Below, piece after piece: positions 50,110 to 58,381 of a stretch of 64,000 bases of DNA (within the stretch, counting starts at the first letter, position 1; every line of letters begins with the position of its first letter). Both the position numbers and the translations under genes were made by a program. Under the pieces are notes generated by a model. That model did no database searches and was not told where the DNA came from. It saw nothing but the letters and a program-made list of their open reading frames with translations. The stretch is from Nocardioides albus. GTDB taxonomy: Bacteria; Actinomycetota; Actinomycetes; Propionibacteriales; Nocardioidaceae. The stretch spans positions 392,294 to 456,293 of the forward strand of contig NZ_BMQT01000005.1 in assembly GCF_014648255.1 (NCBI RefSeq). The letters are read 5' to 3'.

Positions 50110-51540
50110 TTAGTCGGCCTCGGCCTCGCCGTCGTCCTCGTTGAGGGCCTCCTCGATCCGCTTCATGGCGATTGCAGCTTGACCGTCGACCGCGTGGGCG
50201 TACACCTTCAGGAGTACGTCGACGCCGTGGCCAGCCCACTGGGCAACGATCGTGGGTGGAACGCCGGCCGCGAGCCAGGTCGACACTGCGGCGTGGCGCA
50301 GGTCGTACGGGCGCTGGGCGAGTGGGGACTTCCGCTCACGCTCGGTGAGTGCTGCCGCCCGGGCCGTCTTGAAAACGCGCTCAACAGCGGCTAGCGGCAC
50401 CGGGCGGGAGAGTGCGGCCGGCATCGGCCTGCCGAACTTGCCCACTCGGCTGACGAACAGCCAACCACCCGCGCCGGTCTCGAAGTTTTCGAGGTGGTCG
50501 CGCAGAAGCTTCACGAGAGGCGGCGGGAGCGGCACGGGCCGGGTAGCAGTCGAAACCCGATGCTTCAGGCTCCGCTGCTCGCCGAGCTCGCCGTCGTCGG
50601 TCCACGACTTGCCAGAATCAATGTACGAGCCAGCGAGGATCACTTCACCCCAGCCCTTCTCTGGCAGTTCGAGGTCCGTATCGTGCAGGTTTCGCACCTC
50701 GCTTGGTCGCAGGCCGGCGTAGTAGATGCATCCGAGAAATGCCTCCATTGCCGGTGCGGCTGCTCGGACCTTGGCGAGGATCGCCTTCGCCTGCTTGTGG
50801 TTGACAACCACACGGGTGTCGAGCTCCTGAGCAACCTTTGGCCGCTTGACCTTCACCCGGTGCAGCGGGTTCGCCTCGAGGTGGCCACACTCCTGGGCGT
50901 AGACGATGACGCTTGAGAGAGCGGCGCGCTTCCGGTTGATGGTGGCGGGCGCGGCTGCCGAACCGTCAAGCTTTCGCCCGATGGCGACCAAGACGGCGCG
51001 TGTCACGGCAGGGTCGGCAAGGTCGGTCAGCGGACGACTCCGCTTGGTAATCCATGCGATCTCCTGGGCGACCTCGGCAGGTGGGGTCGTTGTCTCGCCA
51101 GTCGCCGATCGGGCGGGGGCGTTGAACGCCCACTTCATCAGTGCTCTCCGGAGATTTCGGACTTCGGCCACCGTCTCTGGTGTCTCATCGTCGACCAGCA
51201 TCGCGAGGGAGATCGTCGCCAGCCCATCGGCCGTCCCGCGGCGGTGCCCGGGCGACATCTCGGACCACCTGACATCCACGAACGCCATCGCGAAGTCGAG
51301 CCAGGTCGGGCCAGCCGCCTTCGGCGTCATCGACAGTGGCAGCCCTGACTCGATGATGAACGGTTCGCCCTTGCGGGCAGCGGTGACAAGCTCGGAGCGG
51401 AACGACTCGGCGAGCTTGACGTTGTGGAATGTCCTCTCGTTCCTCTCCTTGGCCACTAGCCAGCGAACACGGTAGGAGTTGCCTTTCTTGCGCGGGCGGA
51501 CTTCGGTCTCGTAGAAGACGACGTCGTAACTGGTGTTCAT
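50110..51540 (-). CDS. int: tyrosine-type site-specific integrase
   Basis: A 476-residue tyrosine recombinase that inserts and excises the element at tRNA-Lys. The N-terminal arm-binding region is followed by a core-binding domain (about 170-245) and the catalytic domain: Arg278 in YYAGLRPSEVRNL, a Lys-bearing strand (EQRSLKHRVS), R415-H416 in PYDLRHAAVSTWL (first box residue is Tyr rather than His), His438 in WAGHG and the nucleophile Tyr447 in VLLKVYAHA. ATG 51540 overlaps the xis stop by one base. Its 3' end faces the tRNA-Lys attachment site. Confidence 0.93.
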   Translation of the reverse strand: MNTSYDVVFYETEVRPRKKGNSYRVRWLVAKERNERTFHNVKLAESFRSELVTAARKGEPFIIESGLPLSMTPKAAGPTWLDFAMAFVDVRWSEMSPGHRRGTADGLATISLAMLVDDETPETVAEVRNLRRALMKWAFNAPARSATGETTTPPAEVAQEIAWITKRSRPLTDLADPAVTRAVLVAIGRKLDGSAAAPATINRKRAALSSVIVYAQECGHLEANPLHRVKVKRPKVAQELDTRVVVNHKQAKAILAKVRAAAPAMEAFLGCIYYAGLRPSEVRNLHDTDLELPEKGWGEVILAGSYIDSGKSWTDDGELGEQRSLKHRVSTATRPVPLPPPLVKLLRDHLENFETGAGGWLFVSRVGKFGRPMPAALSRPVPLAAVERVFKTARAAALTERERKSPLAQRPYDLRHAAVSTWLAAGVPPTIVAQWAGHGVDVLLKVYAHAVDGQAAIAMKRIEEALNEDDGEAEAD

Positions 51541-51743
51541 CAGGCACTCTCCTCCAGGTCGATCAGCCATTCGTCGGCGTCGGTGCGACGGATGCGGAGC
51601 TCCCCGTTGGGGAGCTTGATGCAGCGAGGACCGGCACCCTTAGCTCGCCAGTCGTAGAAGGTGGAGCGGGCGACGCCGAGCTCGGCGCAAAAGTCGAGGA
51701 CCGTGAGGTGCGTCCTCGTGCTGGTTGATGCCTTGCGAGACAT
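51540..51743 (-). CDS. xis: excisionase-like MerR/AlpA HTH protein
   Basis: A 67-residue DNA-binding protein with a helix-turn-helix (VLDFCAELGVARSTFYDWRA) followed by a short wing (CIKLPNGELRIRRTDADEWL), the usual layout of AICE/phage Xis proteins that direct Int towards excision. It sits directly upstream of int with a TGATG overlap. Confidence 0.88.
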   Translation of the reverse strand: MSRKASTSTRTHLTVLDFCAELGVARSTFYDWRAKGAGPRCIKLPNGELRIRRTDADEWLIDLEESA

Positions 51744-51870
51744 GATTCCGAGATCTCCTTCGGGGATGCGCGGTGCGCTGTCGCAGTCGGTTGGTGTCGA
51801 ATTGCTGGAGGCTGGACCAGAGGGGTGTCCTCTTGCTCTGCGATCTGGGGGCGGGAATCGGCGTTTTAAA

Positions 51871-52067
51871 GCCGCAAACCCGCCAATTCGGGTTCTGATC
51901 TGGGGGAACGTGTTGCGGGTTTGGTGCTTTTCGGGCTGGTTCTAAACCCGCAAACCCGCCGAATCTGCTGGGTTTGCGGGTTAGTGCTGGTTAACCCGGT
52001 TTCAAACCCGCAGAGTGTTTTGGCTGGTCAGGGTGGTGTTTGGCGGGTTTGCGGGTTTGCGGGTTTG
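51871..52067. repeat. AACCCGCAAACCCGC iteron-like repeats; candidate replication origin
   Basis: Repeated CCGCAAACCCGCC-type units: 51872-51884, 51944-51960, the inverted 51970-51982, AAACCCGC near 52004-52011, and three tandem GCGGGTTT units at 52043-52066 that run into the 3' end of the helicase gene. 51945-51957 and 51970-51982 form a perfect 13-bp hairpin with a 12-nt loop. The 284-bp gap 51744-52027 otherwise has no gene. Confidence 0.5.
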
Positions 52068-53770
52068 TTTTGGGGTTCTTGGAAGAGTCCGGTCTCCTCG
52101 GGAGCGTTCACCCCCTCTGGTCCAGCCGGTTTCGCCTCGGCCGGCTCTGGGTTGGGAGTGTGTTCGATGTAGTACGTCCGGGCTCGGGTGTGGGTGTCGA
52201 TCTCGGAGCGGAGGACGACGTTGCCGCGCCAGCGGCCGATCTGGCCGGTGAGGATGCGACCGAGGCTCTTGGGGGTGAGGAGGCGGCCGGCGGCGGTGGT
52301 GGGGAAGGTGCCTTCCCAGCGGTCGGGCATGCCGATGTCGGGTTCGGCGCTGGAGCGGAGCTCGGCCGCGCTGCGGCGCTGATCGCCGTAGAGGTCGTGC
52401 CAGCGCAGCAGGAAGGCGCGCCATTCGGCGTAGTCGTCGTCCAGGTCGCGGGCCTCATCGGCGTTGGAGAGGAACCCGGGCACCTGGTGGTGTTCGAGGA
52501 GGCCGCCGAGGTATTGGGCCCAGCGGGTGAACTGCCGCATCGCGGGCACGTTCTTGGCCTTGGGTGCCCCTGCGCGGGTCCAGTCGAGGATGAGGATCAG
52601 GAGGTGGCGCAGCACGATGGCCTGGTTGGCCGGGTCGAGGATCCAGGTGTCGAGGTTCGGGATGGAGAACCCGGTCCTCGCCTCAGGGTGTGGGCAGTCC
52701 GGGTCCAGGCGTACCCATACGGCGCGGGAGGCCATGTCGCCACCAGTGCGCAAGTTGTTGCCGGTAGCCAGCCACAGCCGGTCGTTCGGGAACGAGGGCG
52801 CGGAGTTGGTTCCGAGGCGTCGGTCGGTCCATACCCGTTCGGTGACCAGGCGGGCCAGGACGGCAGAATCGACGACGCAGCCCTCGACGAGGTTGTCCCA
52901 CACGATCACGCCGACCTGGTCGGCCATGACGGTCGTGATCGACTTACGTAGCTCCTCCTCGGAGTCGGTCCAGCTCAGCACCCGCTGCCCGACCATCAGC
53001 CCGACGCAGCTCGTGAGGATGGTCTTCCCGGAGGCGGGCATGGTGGCGTCCACGACCCCGAACGGCGACAGCGCCCGGGTGAACGGTTGCAGGATCGGCG
53101 TCGCGAGCATCGCGAGGTAGTTGGCCTTGTCCGAGGGCGTACGCCAAGGAAAGTCCCGCAGGAACGTGTCCAGCAGGAACGCCCGAGCCTCGGCGACCTG
53201 CTCGGCGGTGGGGTGCTCGGGGATGGGGTCGGTGGTGACCCGTCCGGCGAGGTAGTAGCCGGTCGCCTCGTCGTAGCCCGGGGTTTGGAGCAGGGTGCCG
53301 TCCGGGCGCAGGACGGGGGTGGTGATGACCTTGTAGAGGACCGGCAGCCCGGGCCAGATCGAGCGTGAGAGCACGGACTCGAGGACGTGGCGGGGCGGGG
53401 TGATCTCCTCGTCATAGGCGGGTCCGTCCTTGGGGTGACGGGTGCGGAACACCTCGGCCTGGTCGGCCAGCAGGTGCGCGAGCAGCGCGGGTCGCAGCAC
53501 GGTCGGCCGCATCGGTGCGGGGGCGTCCTCGTCGCCAGCGACCATCTCAGCGGCACCCGAGATCGTTTGAAGAACGATCGGGTCGCCGTCGTAGACGTAG
53601 GTGTCGTGCAGCGCCCGTTGGTCCAGGGCTTGGGTCAGGGCACGGATGCTCTCGGGGTCGTTGCCCACCTTGATCGGGCGTCGGCCGTCGCCGGGGACCG
53701 CGTGCAGCGATCCACGCGATCCGCGCCCGGCCGCGTTGTCGGCGTGGGGCTCGGTGGTGTGCTCAGTCAT
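52028..53770 (-). CDS. replication-type P-loop ATPase/helicase of the AICE
   Basis: A 580-residue protein. After a 200-residue N-terminal part comes a P-loop ATPase core: VVDATMPASGKTILTSCVGL (Walker A with A-S-G-K-T), VGVIVWDNLVEGCVVD (Walker B-like), WLATGNNLRTGGDMASRAVW (sensor-1/arginine finger of SF3/D5-like helicases). The C-terminus has a wHTH-like segment (RLLTPKSLGRILTGQIGRWR) and a proline-rich tail. Together with the prim-pol encoded upstream it should form the replication initiator of the excised element, as in RepPP-type AICEs. The tail coincides with the iteron-like repeats. Confidence 0.75.
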   Translation of the reverse strand: MTEHTTEPHADNAAGRGSRGSLHAVPGDGRRPIKVGNDPESIRALTQALDQRALHDTYVYDGDPIVLQTISGAAEMVAGDEDAPAPMRPTVLRPALLAHLLADQAEVFRTRHPKDGPAYDEEITPPRHVLESVLSRSIWPGLPVLYKVITTPVLRPDGTLLQTPGYDEATGYYLAGRVTTDPIPEHPTAEQVAEARAFLLDTFLRDFPWRTPSDKANYLAMLATPILQPFTRALSPFGVVDATMPASGKTILTSCVGLMVGQRVLSWTDSEEELRKSITTVMADQVGVIVWDNLVEGCVVDSAVLARLVTERVWTDRRLGTNSAPSFPNDRLWLATGNNLRTGGDMASRAVWVRLDPDCPHPEARTGFSIPNLDTWILDPANQAIVLRHLLILILDWTRAGAPKAKNVPAMRQFTRWAQYLGGLLEHHQVPGFLSNADEARDLDDDYAEWRAFLLRWHDLYGDQRRSAAELRSSAEPDIGMPDRWEGTFPTTAAGRLLTPKSLGRILTGQIGRWRGNVVLRSEIDTHTRARTYYIEHTPNPEPAEAKPAGPEGVNAPEETGLFQEPQNKPANPQTRQTPP

Positions 53771-53793
53771 CTGGGGACCTCTCGATCTCGTGT

Positions 53794-55356
53794 TCAGGCG
53801 GCTGTCTGGTGAGTGCGGTGGCTGGTTCCCCAGCCGAGGGCGTCGCCTGCTCGGCGGCCGAGCCAGGAGGCGACGTTGACCGCGACCGCGTTCCCGGCCT
53901 GCATCTGCTGTTCGCCCTGATTGCCAGTGATGACGTAGGTGCGGGCGAATCGCTGGGCGTTGGCGGCCTCGCGGGGCTTGAGCATCCGGAAGTAGCAGTC
54001 CTCGACCTCGATCGCGGCCTGGAGCAGGGCGTGCTGTTCCCGGGTGGCGAGCGTGGAGAGCGCGTCGGCGGTGGCGGGGTAGGGCTTGGCTCCCTTGCGG
54101 TACGGGATCACCAGCGACTTGTTGAGCTGGGCGGTCTGGGTGCGCAGCGGCTCGGTGACCGGCTTATTCATCGACGGGTCGGCAGTGGCGTAGCCGCCGT
54201 GGTGGGCCGAGACGAACGCACCCGGCGGGATCGTCAGGCCATGGTGGAAACCGCCCGCGCTGAACGTCGGGACGGGGCCAGCGGAGACGGGGTGGTTGCG
54301 GCCGTGCTTGCGGCTCATGGTGACGAACGGTTCGCTCATCGCGATGCCGTTCTGGATCGCGGTCACCTGAGCCGGGGTCGGGGACTCCAGCAGCGGCCAG
54401 GCACGCAGATAGGAGTTCTTCGCGCCGGAGGCGGCGTCCCAGGTGTTGCCGCCGGCGCCGATCAGGACGGGGTCGGCGATCGTCTGGAGACCGAGCTTGA
54501 TGCGGGCCATCGTCTTGGGCCCAAGGTCGCGCAGCCCGTGGGCCTCGCGATCGCCGATGCGCACGCCGAGGTCGGTCCAATCGATCACCGAGGCGGCCGG
54601 GGCGACGTAGGGCTCGACGGGTCCGTGGTCGCCTTCGGGGCACACGTAGAGGTACTGCGGCCCGTACTTCCCGACGGGCATCCCGTTGATCCGCTTAGCG
54701 CGAGGTTTCCACCACTGCCGGGCCTCGACGTCGCGGCCGCACTTCTCACACCACGCCAGCGGGCGGGGCTCCAGGTCGAGCAGGGGCACGTCCTTGCGGG
54801 TGATCCCGAAGTAGATCCGGTCACGCCACTGCGCAGCGGGATCGTTCTCCTCGCCACCGACGTGCGCAGCAGAGACGCAGACGAGCTGGACGTCGTAGCC
54901 GAGGCTGGTCCACCCGTGCAGCCAAGTGCCGATCAGGTGCCAGTCAGCGGCCTCGACCACGTTCTCGACCAAGATCACCGCGGGGTTGTGGACCTCGGCG
55001 TAGCGCAGCACCTCCCAGAACGTCACCCTGGTCCGCTCGAATGCCTCGGCCGGGACGTGGCCGTGCTCCTCCCACAGGCCAGGCTGGTCGTGGTCGCGGG
55101 GCTTCTTGCGGCCCCCGGCCTGCGAGAGCTCGGTGCAGATCGGGCTGGCCCACAGCAGGTCGGCCTTGGGCAGATATCGGACGTCGACCTGCTGGATGTC
55201 GGCGCACAGGTGCTCGGTGTTCGGGTGGTTCGCGGAGTGGGTCTCGATTGCACGGGACCAGTGGTTCAAAGCGACCTGGACCTCGAATCCGGCCTCGACC
55301 AGCCCCGAGGAGGAGCCGCCCATGCCACAGAAGTAGTCCACAGCGGTCAGGGACAT
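53794..55356 (-). CDS. C5-cytosine DNA methyltransferase
   Basis: A 520-residue cytosine-5 methyltransferase: motif I VDYFCGMGGSSSGLVEAGF; motif IV ASPICTELSQAGG with catalytic Cys74 (S-P-x-C instead of the usual P-C-Q, a form common in phage and mobile-element enzymes); motif VI ILVENVVEAADW; motif VIII QWRDRIYFGI; motif X QMQAGNAVAVNVASWL. It probably marks the element's own DNA against host restriction. ATG 55356 overlaps the prim-pol stop by one base. No matching endonuclease is adjacent. Confidence 0.88.
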   Translation of the reverse strand: MSLTAVDYFCGMGGSSSGLVEAGFEVQVALNHWSRAIETHSANHPNTEHLCADIQQVDVRYLPKADLLWASPICTELSQAGGRKKPRDHDQPGLWEEHGHVPAEAFERTRVTFWEVLRYAEVHNPAVILVENVVEAADWHLIGTWLHGWTSLGYDVQLVCVSAAHVGGEENDPAAQWRDRIYFGITRKDVPLLDLEPRPLAWCEKCGRDVEARQWWKPRAKRINGMPVGKYGPQYLYVCPEGDHGPVEPYVAPAASVIDWTDLGVRIGDREAHGLRDLGPKTMARIKLGLQTIADPVLIGAGGNTWDAASGAKNSYLRAWPLLESPTPAQVTAIQNGIAMSEPFVTMSRKHGRNHPVSAGPVPTFSAGGFHHGLTIPPGAFVSAHHGGYATADPSMNKPVTEPLRTQTAQLNKSLVIPYRKGAKPYPATADALSTLATREQHALLQAAIEVEDCYFRMLKPREAANAQRFARTYVITGNQGEQQMQAGNAVAVNVASWLGRRAGDALGWGTSHRTHQTAA

Positions 55357-56342
55357 CAGGCAGCCTTCCTCGAGCTGAGGGTGCGGGGGTTGGCGGCTCC
55401 GGCGTGGAACCCGGATCGGATCGTGTTGTCGATCTCGCGGGGGTTGCAGTCGCATCCGGGGCCCATGAGCGAGTGCGCGGCGCTGGTGAGGGCGTCGTAG
55501 GCGGTGTGTTCGGCGAGCACGCCTCCGGCGATGAGCTGTCCGAGCGACTTCGCCGAGACGAACAGCCGGGTGTTGTGCTGCTTGGCTGGGGCGCTGGCGA
55601 CGTTGGCGGCCTCCTGGGTGACCGCGCTCTTGACGTAGGCGGGCAGCCGGTCGGTTGCGGCCGGGATCCTCGTCGGCCCGGCCGGGATGGGCCGGTGCTG
55701 GCGGCCCAGGAGGTCGAGCAGGAACAGCGGCAGCGGAGCCGGCGGCCTGTCCTCGACCACGGCGTAGCAACTCGTGCCGGTGCTGGTCGCGATGATCGTC
55801 GGAGGGGCCACGACGTAGCCACCCTGGGCGCGGGTGTCGATCAGCCATCCGATCGTCCCGGCGGTGTTCCCGAACCGGACGCCCTCGGGAGCTCGGTAGT
55901 AGAGGTGGGTGCCTCCTGAGGGAGTACGCACCGTGAACGTGGGCGTGATCGTGCCGCCGCAGGCTCCGGCGATGTGGTCGAGGACCTCGACCCCAGTGGT
56001 GATCCCGAACCGTTTCCACGGCTCCGGAATCTTGGTGCCGGGCTTGGCGGTGTCCAGGTCGACCACGACCAGGCCGGAGGGACCACATGCGATCCCGAGA
56101 CCGTAGGTCGGGGCGTCCTCGGCCCAGGCGCGTCGGATCCGGGTTTCGTCGGTGGTCGCGCGGGCGTCCCAGCCGGTGTGCCCGTCGCGGCAGCGGGGGT
56201 CGGTGCCGGTGCAGTCGGCGGCTCGGTGGTCGGGGCGTGCGGGGCGCTTGGTGTTCGGTAGTAGAGGGAACACGTGCCAGCCACGGGCAGCGGCGGCCAG
56301 GGCTCCGGCGAGCATCGGGCGGGTCTGGGGTGCGGCGTACAT
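55356..56342 (-). CDS. bifunctional DNA primase/polymerase (prim-pol)
   Basis: A 328-residue protein with the N-terminal prim-pol domain (PF09250 type): ARGWHVFPLLPNTKRPARP at the start, GLGIACGPSGLVVVDLDTAK with the metal-binding D-x-D, TVRTPSGGTHLYYRAP (conserved His) and IDTRAQGGYVVAPPTII. The C-terminal 100 residues resemble a helical PriCT-like part (HTAYDALTSAAHSLMGPGCD). It makes primers and extends them during replication of the excised element, with the helicase-like ATPase downstream. ATG 56342 overlaps the stop of the WhiB-like gene. Confidence 0.88.
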   Translation of the reverse strand: MYAAPQTRPMLAGALAAAARGWHVFPLLPNTKRPARPDHRAADCTGTDPRCRDGHTGWDARATTDETRIRRAWAEDAPTYGLGIACGPSGLVVVDLDTAKPGTKIPEPWKRFGITTGVEVLDHIAGACGGTITPTFTVRTPSGGTHLYYRAPEGVRFGNTAGTIGWLIDTRAQGGYVVAPPTIIATSTGTSCYAVVEDRPPAPLPLFLLDLLGRQHRPIPAGPTRIPAATDRLPAYVKSAVTQEAANVASAPAKQHNTRLFVSAKSLGQLIAGGVLAEHTAYDALTSAAHSLMGPGCDCNPREIDNTIRSGFHAGAANPRTLSSRKAA

Positions 56343-56728
56343 CAGGCGGCCCTCCTCGGGCTCGTGCCGGTGCGGCGGTTCTGGGAGGCGGTCTTGGTGG
56401 CGTTGCGAGCGGCTTGGCGGCACAGGTCGCCGCAGTACTTGGCGGTCGGGCTGGTGCGGGTGAACTCGCGGCCACAGCCGGGGCAGATGGGAGCACTGGC
56501 GCGGCGGGCGCGCTTGCGTTCGTTCTCGGTGGTGCCGCTCCATACGCCCATCACGTCACCGAACCGAGCTGCCTCGGCACGGCAGGCGGCCTGGACGGGG
56601 CACGCGGCACAGACCTTCTTGGCAGCCGCGGGGCTGGACCCGCGTTCGGGGAAGAACGCTTCCGGGTCGGTCTGGGCACACAGCGCGGAGAGACGCCAGT
56701 GCTGGTCAGCAGCGGTCGTGGTGTTCAT
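56342..56728 (-). CDS. WhiB-like regulator fused to a zinc finger
   Basis: A 128-residue protein. The N-terminal WhiB domain has Cys17, Cys40, Cys43 and Cys49 (VCAACPVQAACR) and the turn GVWSG (61-65), so it should hold a 4Fe-4S cluster. It lacks an AT-hook; instead the C-terminus has a second cysteine set, Cys82, Cys85, Cys99 and Cys103 (ICPGCGREF; AKYCGDLCRQAA), which looks like a treble-clef/FCS-type zinc finger. ATG 56728 overlaps the upstream gene's stop. Probably the element's own redox-linked transcription factor. Confidence 0.85.
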   Translation of the reverse strand: MNTTTAADQHWRLSALCAQTDPEAFFPERGSSPAAAKKVCAACPVQAACRAEAARFGDVMGVWSGTTENERKRARRASAPICPGCGREFTRTSPTAKYCGDLCRQAARNATKTASQNRRTGTSPRRAA

Positions 56729-57819
56729 CGGGCACCTCCGGCAGCCTGGGCATTGGTCCAGCGCTGGACGGTCCGGTCGGAGACGTCGAGGAGTCCGGCG
56801 ACCTCGCGCACGGGCATCCCCACGGCGCGCAGCTCGATGGCGGCACAGGCCGGGTGGACCTGGTCGCCGTCCTCCTCGCCCAGTGCCTCGTCGCAGACGG
56901 CGCACCGGCCGGTGTCGTCGTTGTGGTCGTCCTCGGTGTCAGGGGTGTCAGCGATGACTGTCAGGTTCGGGACAGCGGTGACAGCGGGGGCGACAGCGGC
57001 GGTCGAGACGGTGATCGCGTCGGGCTGGTTTTCCGGGTCGGTGTCACCCTCGATGTCACCCCAGTTGTCCGGGGTGGTGTCAGGGGTGTCAGCGGGGCGA
57101 CTGGCGAGGAACTTGCGGTAGGCGACGGCTCCGGCTGCGTGCTTCTCGGCCGACTTGGAGAGCCGCAACGCGGCGCGGTTCTCGGCCTTCTCTACGGTTA
57201 CCTTGATCTCGGCCAGGGCGTGAGTACGGGCGGCGAGGCGGGCGGACTCGCCGTAGCCGGTGATGGTCTCCATGTGGGCGGCGTGGCGGGCCTCGATGAC
57301 GGCCAGGGCGCGCTGGTCGCGGATCTGCGCGGTCCGTTCCCGGATGGTCGCGGCGGTCTGTGGGGAGACGGTGACCTGGTCGCGGATCCCGTCGGCGACC
57401 AGCAGCAGCGCGGCCAGGGCCGGGATCGCGGACCAGGGGCCCATGTGTCCGACCGCGGCGAGCAGGACCGTGGAGACGGCGACAGCGGCCGCGGTGGCGG
57501 CTCCGAAGCCGTAGGCGGCGGCCCGCTGGCCTGACTTGTAGGCGGCGATGGTGGTGTGTCCCAGTGCTGCCCACACGACGTCGGCGGCCAGGGCGACCGC
57601 GACGCCGACAGCGGGTGCGGCGGCGCCGGCGGAGGGGATCATCTCGGCGACCTGCGGTGCGATGGTCACGGCGACCTGGACGAACCCGACGGCGGTCATG
57701 CCGTAGCCGACGACAGCCAGCCCAGAGGGGCGACCAGTGGGGCGGCCGGTGGTGCTGGTGGTCGTGGTTGAGGTGTGCTCGTGGGGGCGGTTTTCGGTGT
57801 AGTGGGTGCGGGTGTTCAT
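56725..57819 (-). CDS. Spd-like membrane protein (DUF2637 type) with C-terminal HTH
   Basis: A 364-residue protein. Three to four hydrophobic segments lie in residues 30-145 (SGLAVVGYGMTAVGFVQVAV, AAAPAVGVAVALAADVVWAA, FGAATAAAVAVSTVLLAAVG, IPALAALLLVADGI) as in DUF2637 spread proteins. A long coiled-coil/helical part and an acidic linker follow. Residues about 310-325 hold CAVCDE-type cysteines, and a terminal HTH reads MPVREVAGLLDVSDRTVQRW. Spd proteins assist intramycelial spread of AICEs and plasmids. It overlaps the WhiB-like gene by 4 nt. Confidence 0.7.
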   Translation of the reverse strand: MNTRTHYTENRPHEHTSTTTTSTTGRPTGRPSGLAVVGYGMTAVGFVQVAVTIAPQVAEMIPSAGAAAPAVGVAVALAADVVWAALGHTTIAAYKSGQRAAAYGFGAATAAAVAVSTVLLAAVGHMGPWSAIPALAALLLVADGIRDQVTVSPQTAATIRERTAQIRDQRALAVIEARHAAHMETITGYGESARLAARTHALAEIKVTVEKAENRAALRLSKSAEKHAAGAVAYRKFLASRPADTPDTTPDNWGDIEGDTDPENQPDAITVSTAAVAPAVTAVPNLTVIADTPDTEDDHNDDTGRCAVCDEALGEEDGDQVHPACAAIELRAVGMPVREVAGLLDVSDRTVQRWTNAQAAGGAR

Positions 57820-57913
57820 GAGGGCGGATTCCTGTTCTGATCTGGTGTTTTAGGCATGGGTCGGGTAGGGACCTGGGCCAGTTGGCGGCCCAGAGCGAGG
57901 GCGAGGAGGCGGG

Positions 57914-58216
57914 TTACCAGCCGGGCTTGTGCGGTTTGCTGTCGCGGGCCGGGAGGACGGTGGTGGTTGCCTCGGCGTGGATGTCGCGGGCGAGGTAGTA
58001 GAGGCGGCGGCCGGCGCGCAGGTGGGTGCCGGCGCCACTGCAGCGGCGGCACGGCCGGAGCTTGGTGCGGCCGAACGCGTTCGTGCGGGTGCGGTATCCG
58101 GTGCCCTCGCAGCGGCGGCAGCGGGTGAACGGGAGCGTGGAGCAGATCGCGGCGTAGATCCCCGCGGCGGCCAGGGCGACCAGGACGGTCGCGGTAGCGA
58201 GCGTGAGCGGTGTCAT
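57914..58216 (-). CDS. small membrane protein with DnaJ-type CxxCxGxG repeats
   Basis: A 100-residue protein: one N-terminal transmembrane helix (LATATVLVALAAAGIYAAIC), then two zinc-binding repeats, CRRCEGTG and CRRCSGAG, 18 residues apart as in DnaJ zinc centres, and a basic tail. Similar small genes occur between spd and tra in Streptomyces elements. Role unknown; the position suggests spread or transfer. Confidence 0.7.
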   Translation of the reverse strand: MTPLTLATATVLVALAAAGIYAAICSTLPFTRCRRCEGTGYRTRTNAFGRTKLRPCRRCSGAGTHLRAGRRLYYLARDIHAEATTTVLPARDSKPHKPGW

Positions 58217-58260
58217 CGGTTTGGTCTCCTGGAGGGTTTCCGGCGGGTGCGGCTCAGGGG

Positions 58261-58380
58261 TCGCTACCGCTACTTTCGAACATGTGTGCTGGTCAGGGCC
58301 GGGTTTGGTGGTAGCGGGGTGGGTAGCGGGGCCGCTACCCGTAGCGGGGGCGTTACCTCCCGCGCTACCTCGGTCCGGGG
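58261..58380. promoter_or_regulatory. candidate clt (cis-acting locus of transfer)
   Basis: Three exact GTAGCGGG octamers (58311-58318, 58323-58330, 58341-58348), the inverted CCGCTACC (58332-58339) and further variants at 58263-58273 (GCTACCGCTAC) and near 58373, all immediately beyond the 3' end of the FtsK/TraB-type gene. Streptomyces TraB proteins recognise clusters of 8-bp TRS repeats next to traB. Confidence 0.5.
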
Positions 58381-58381
58381 C

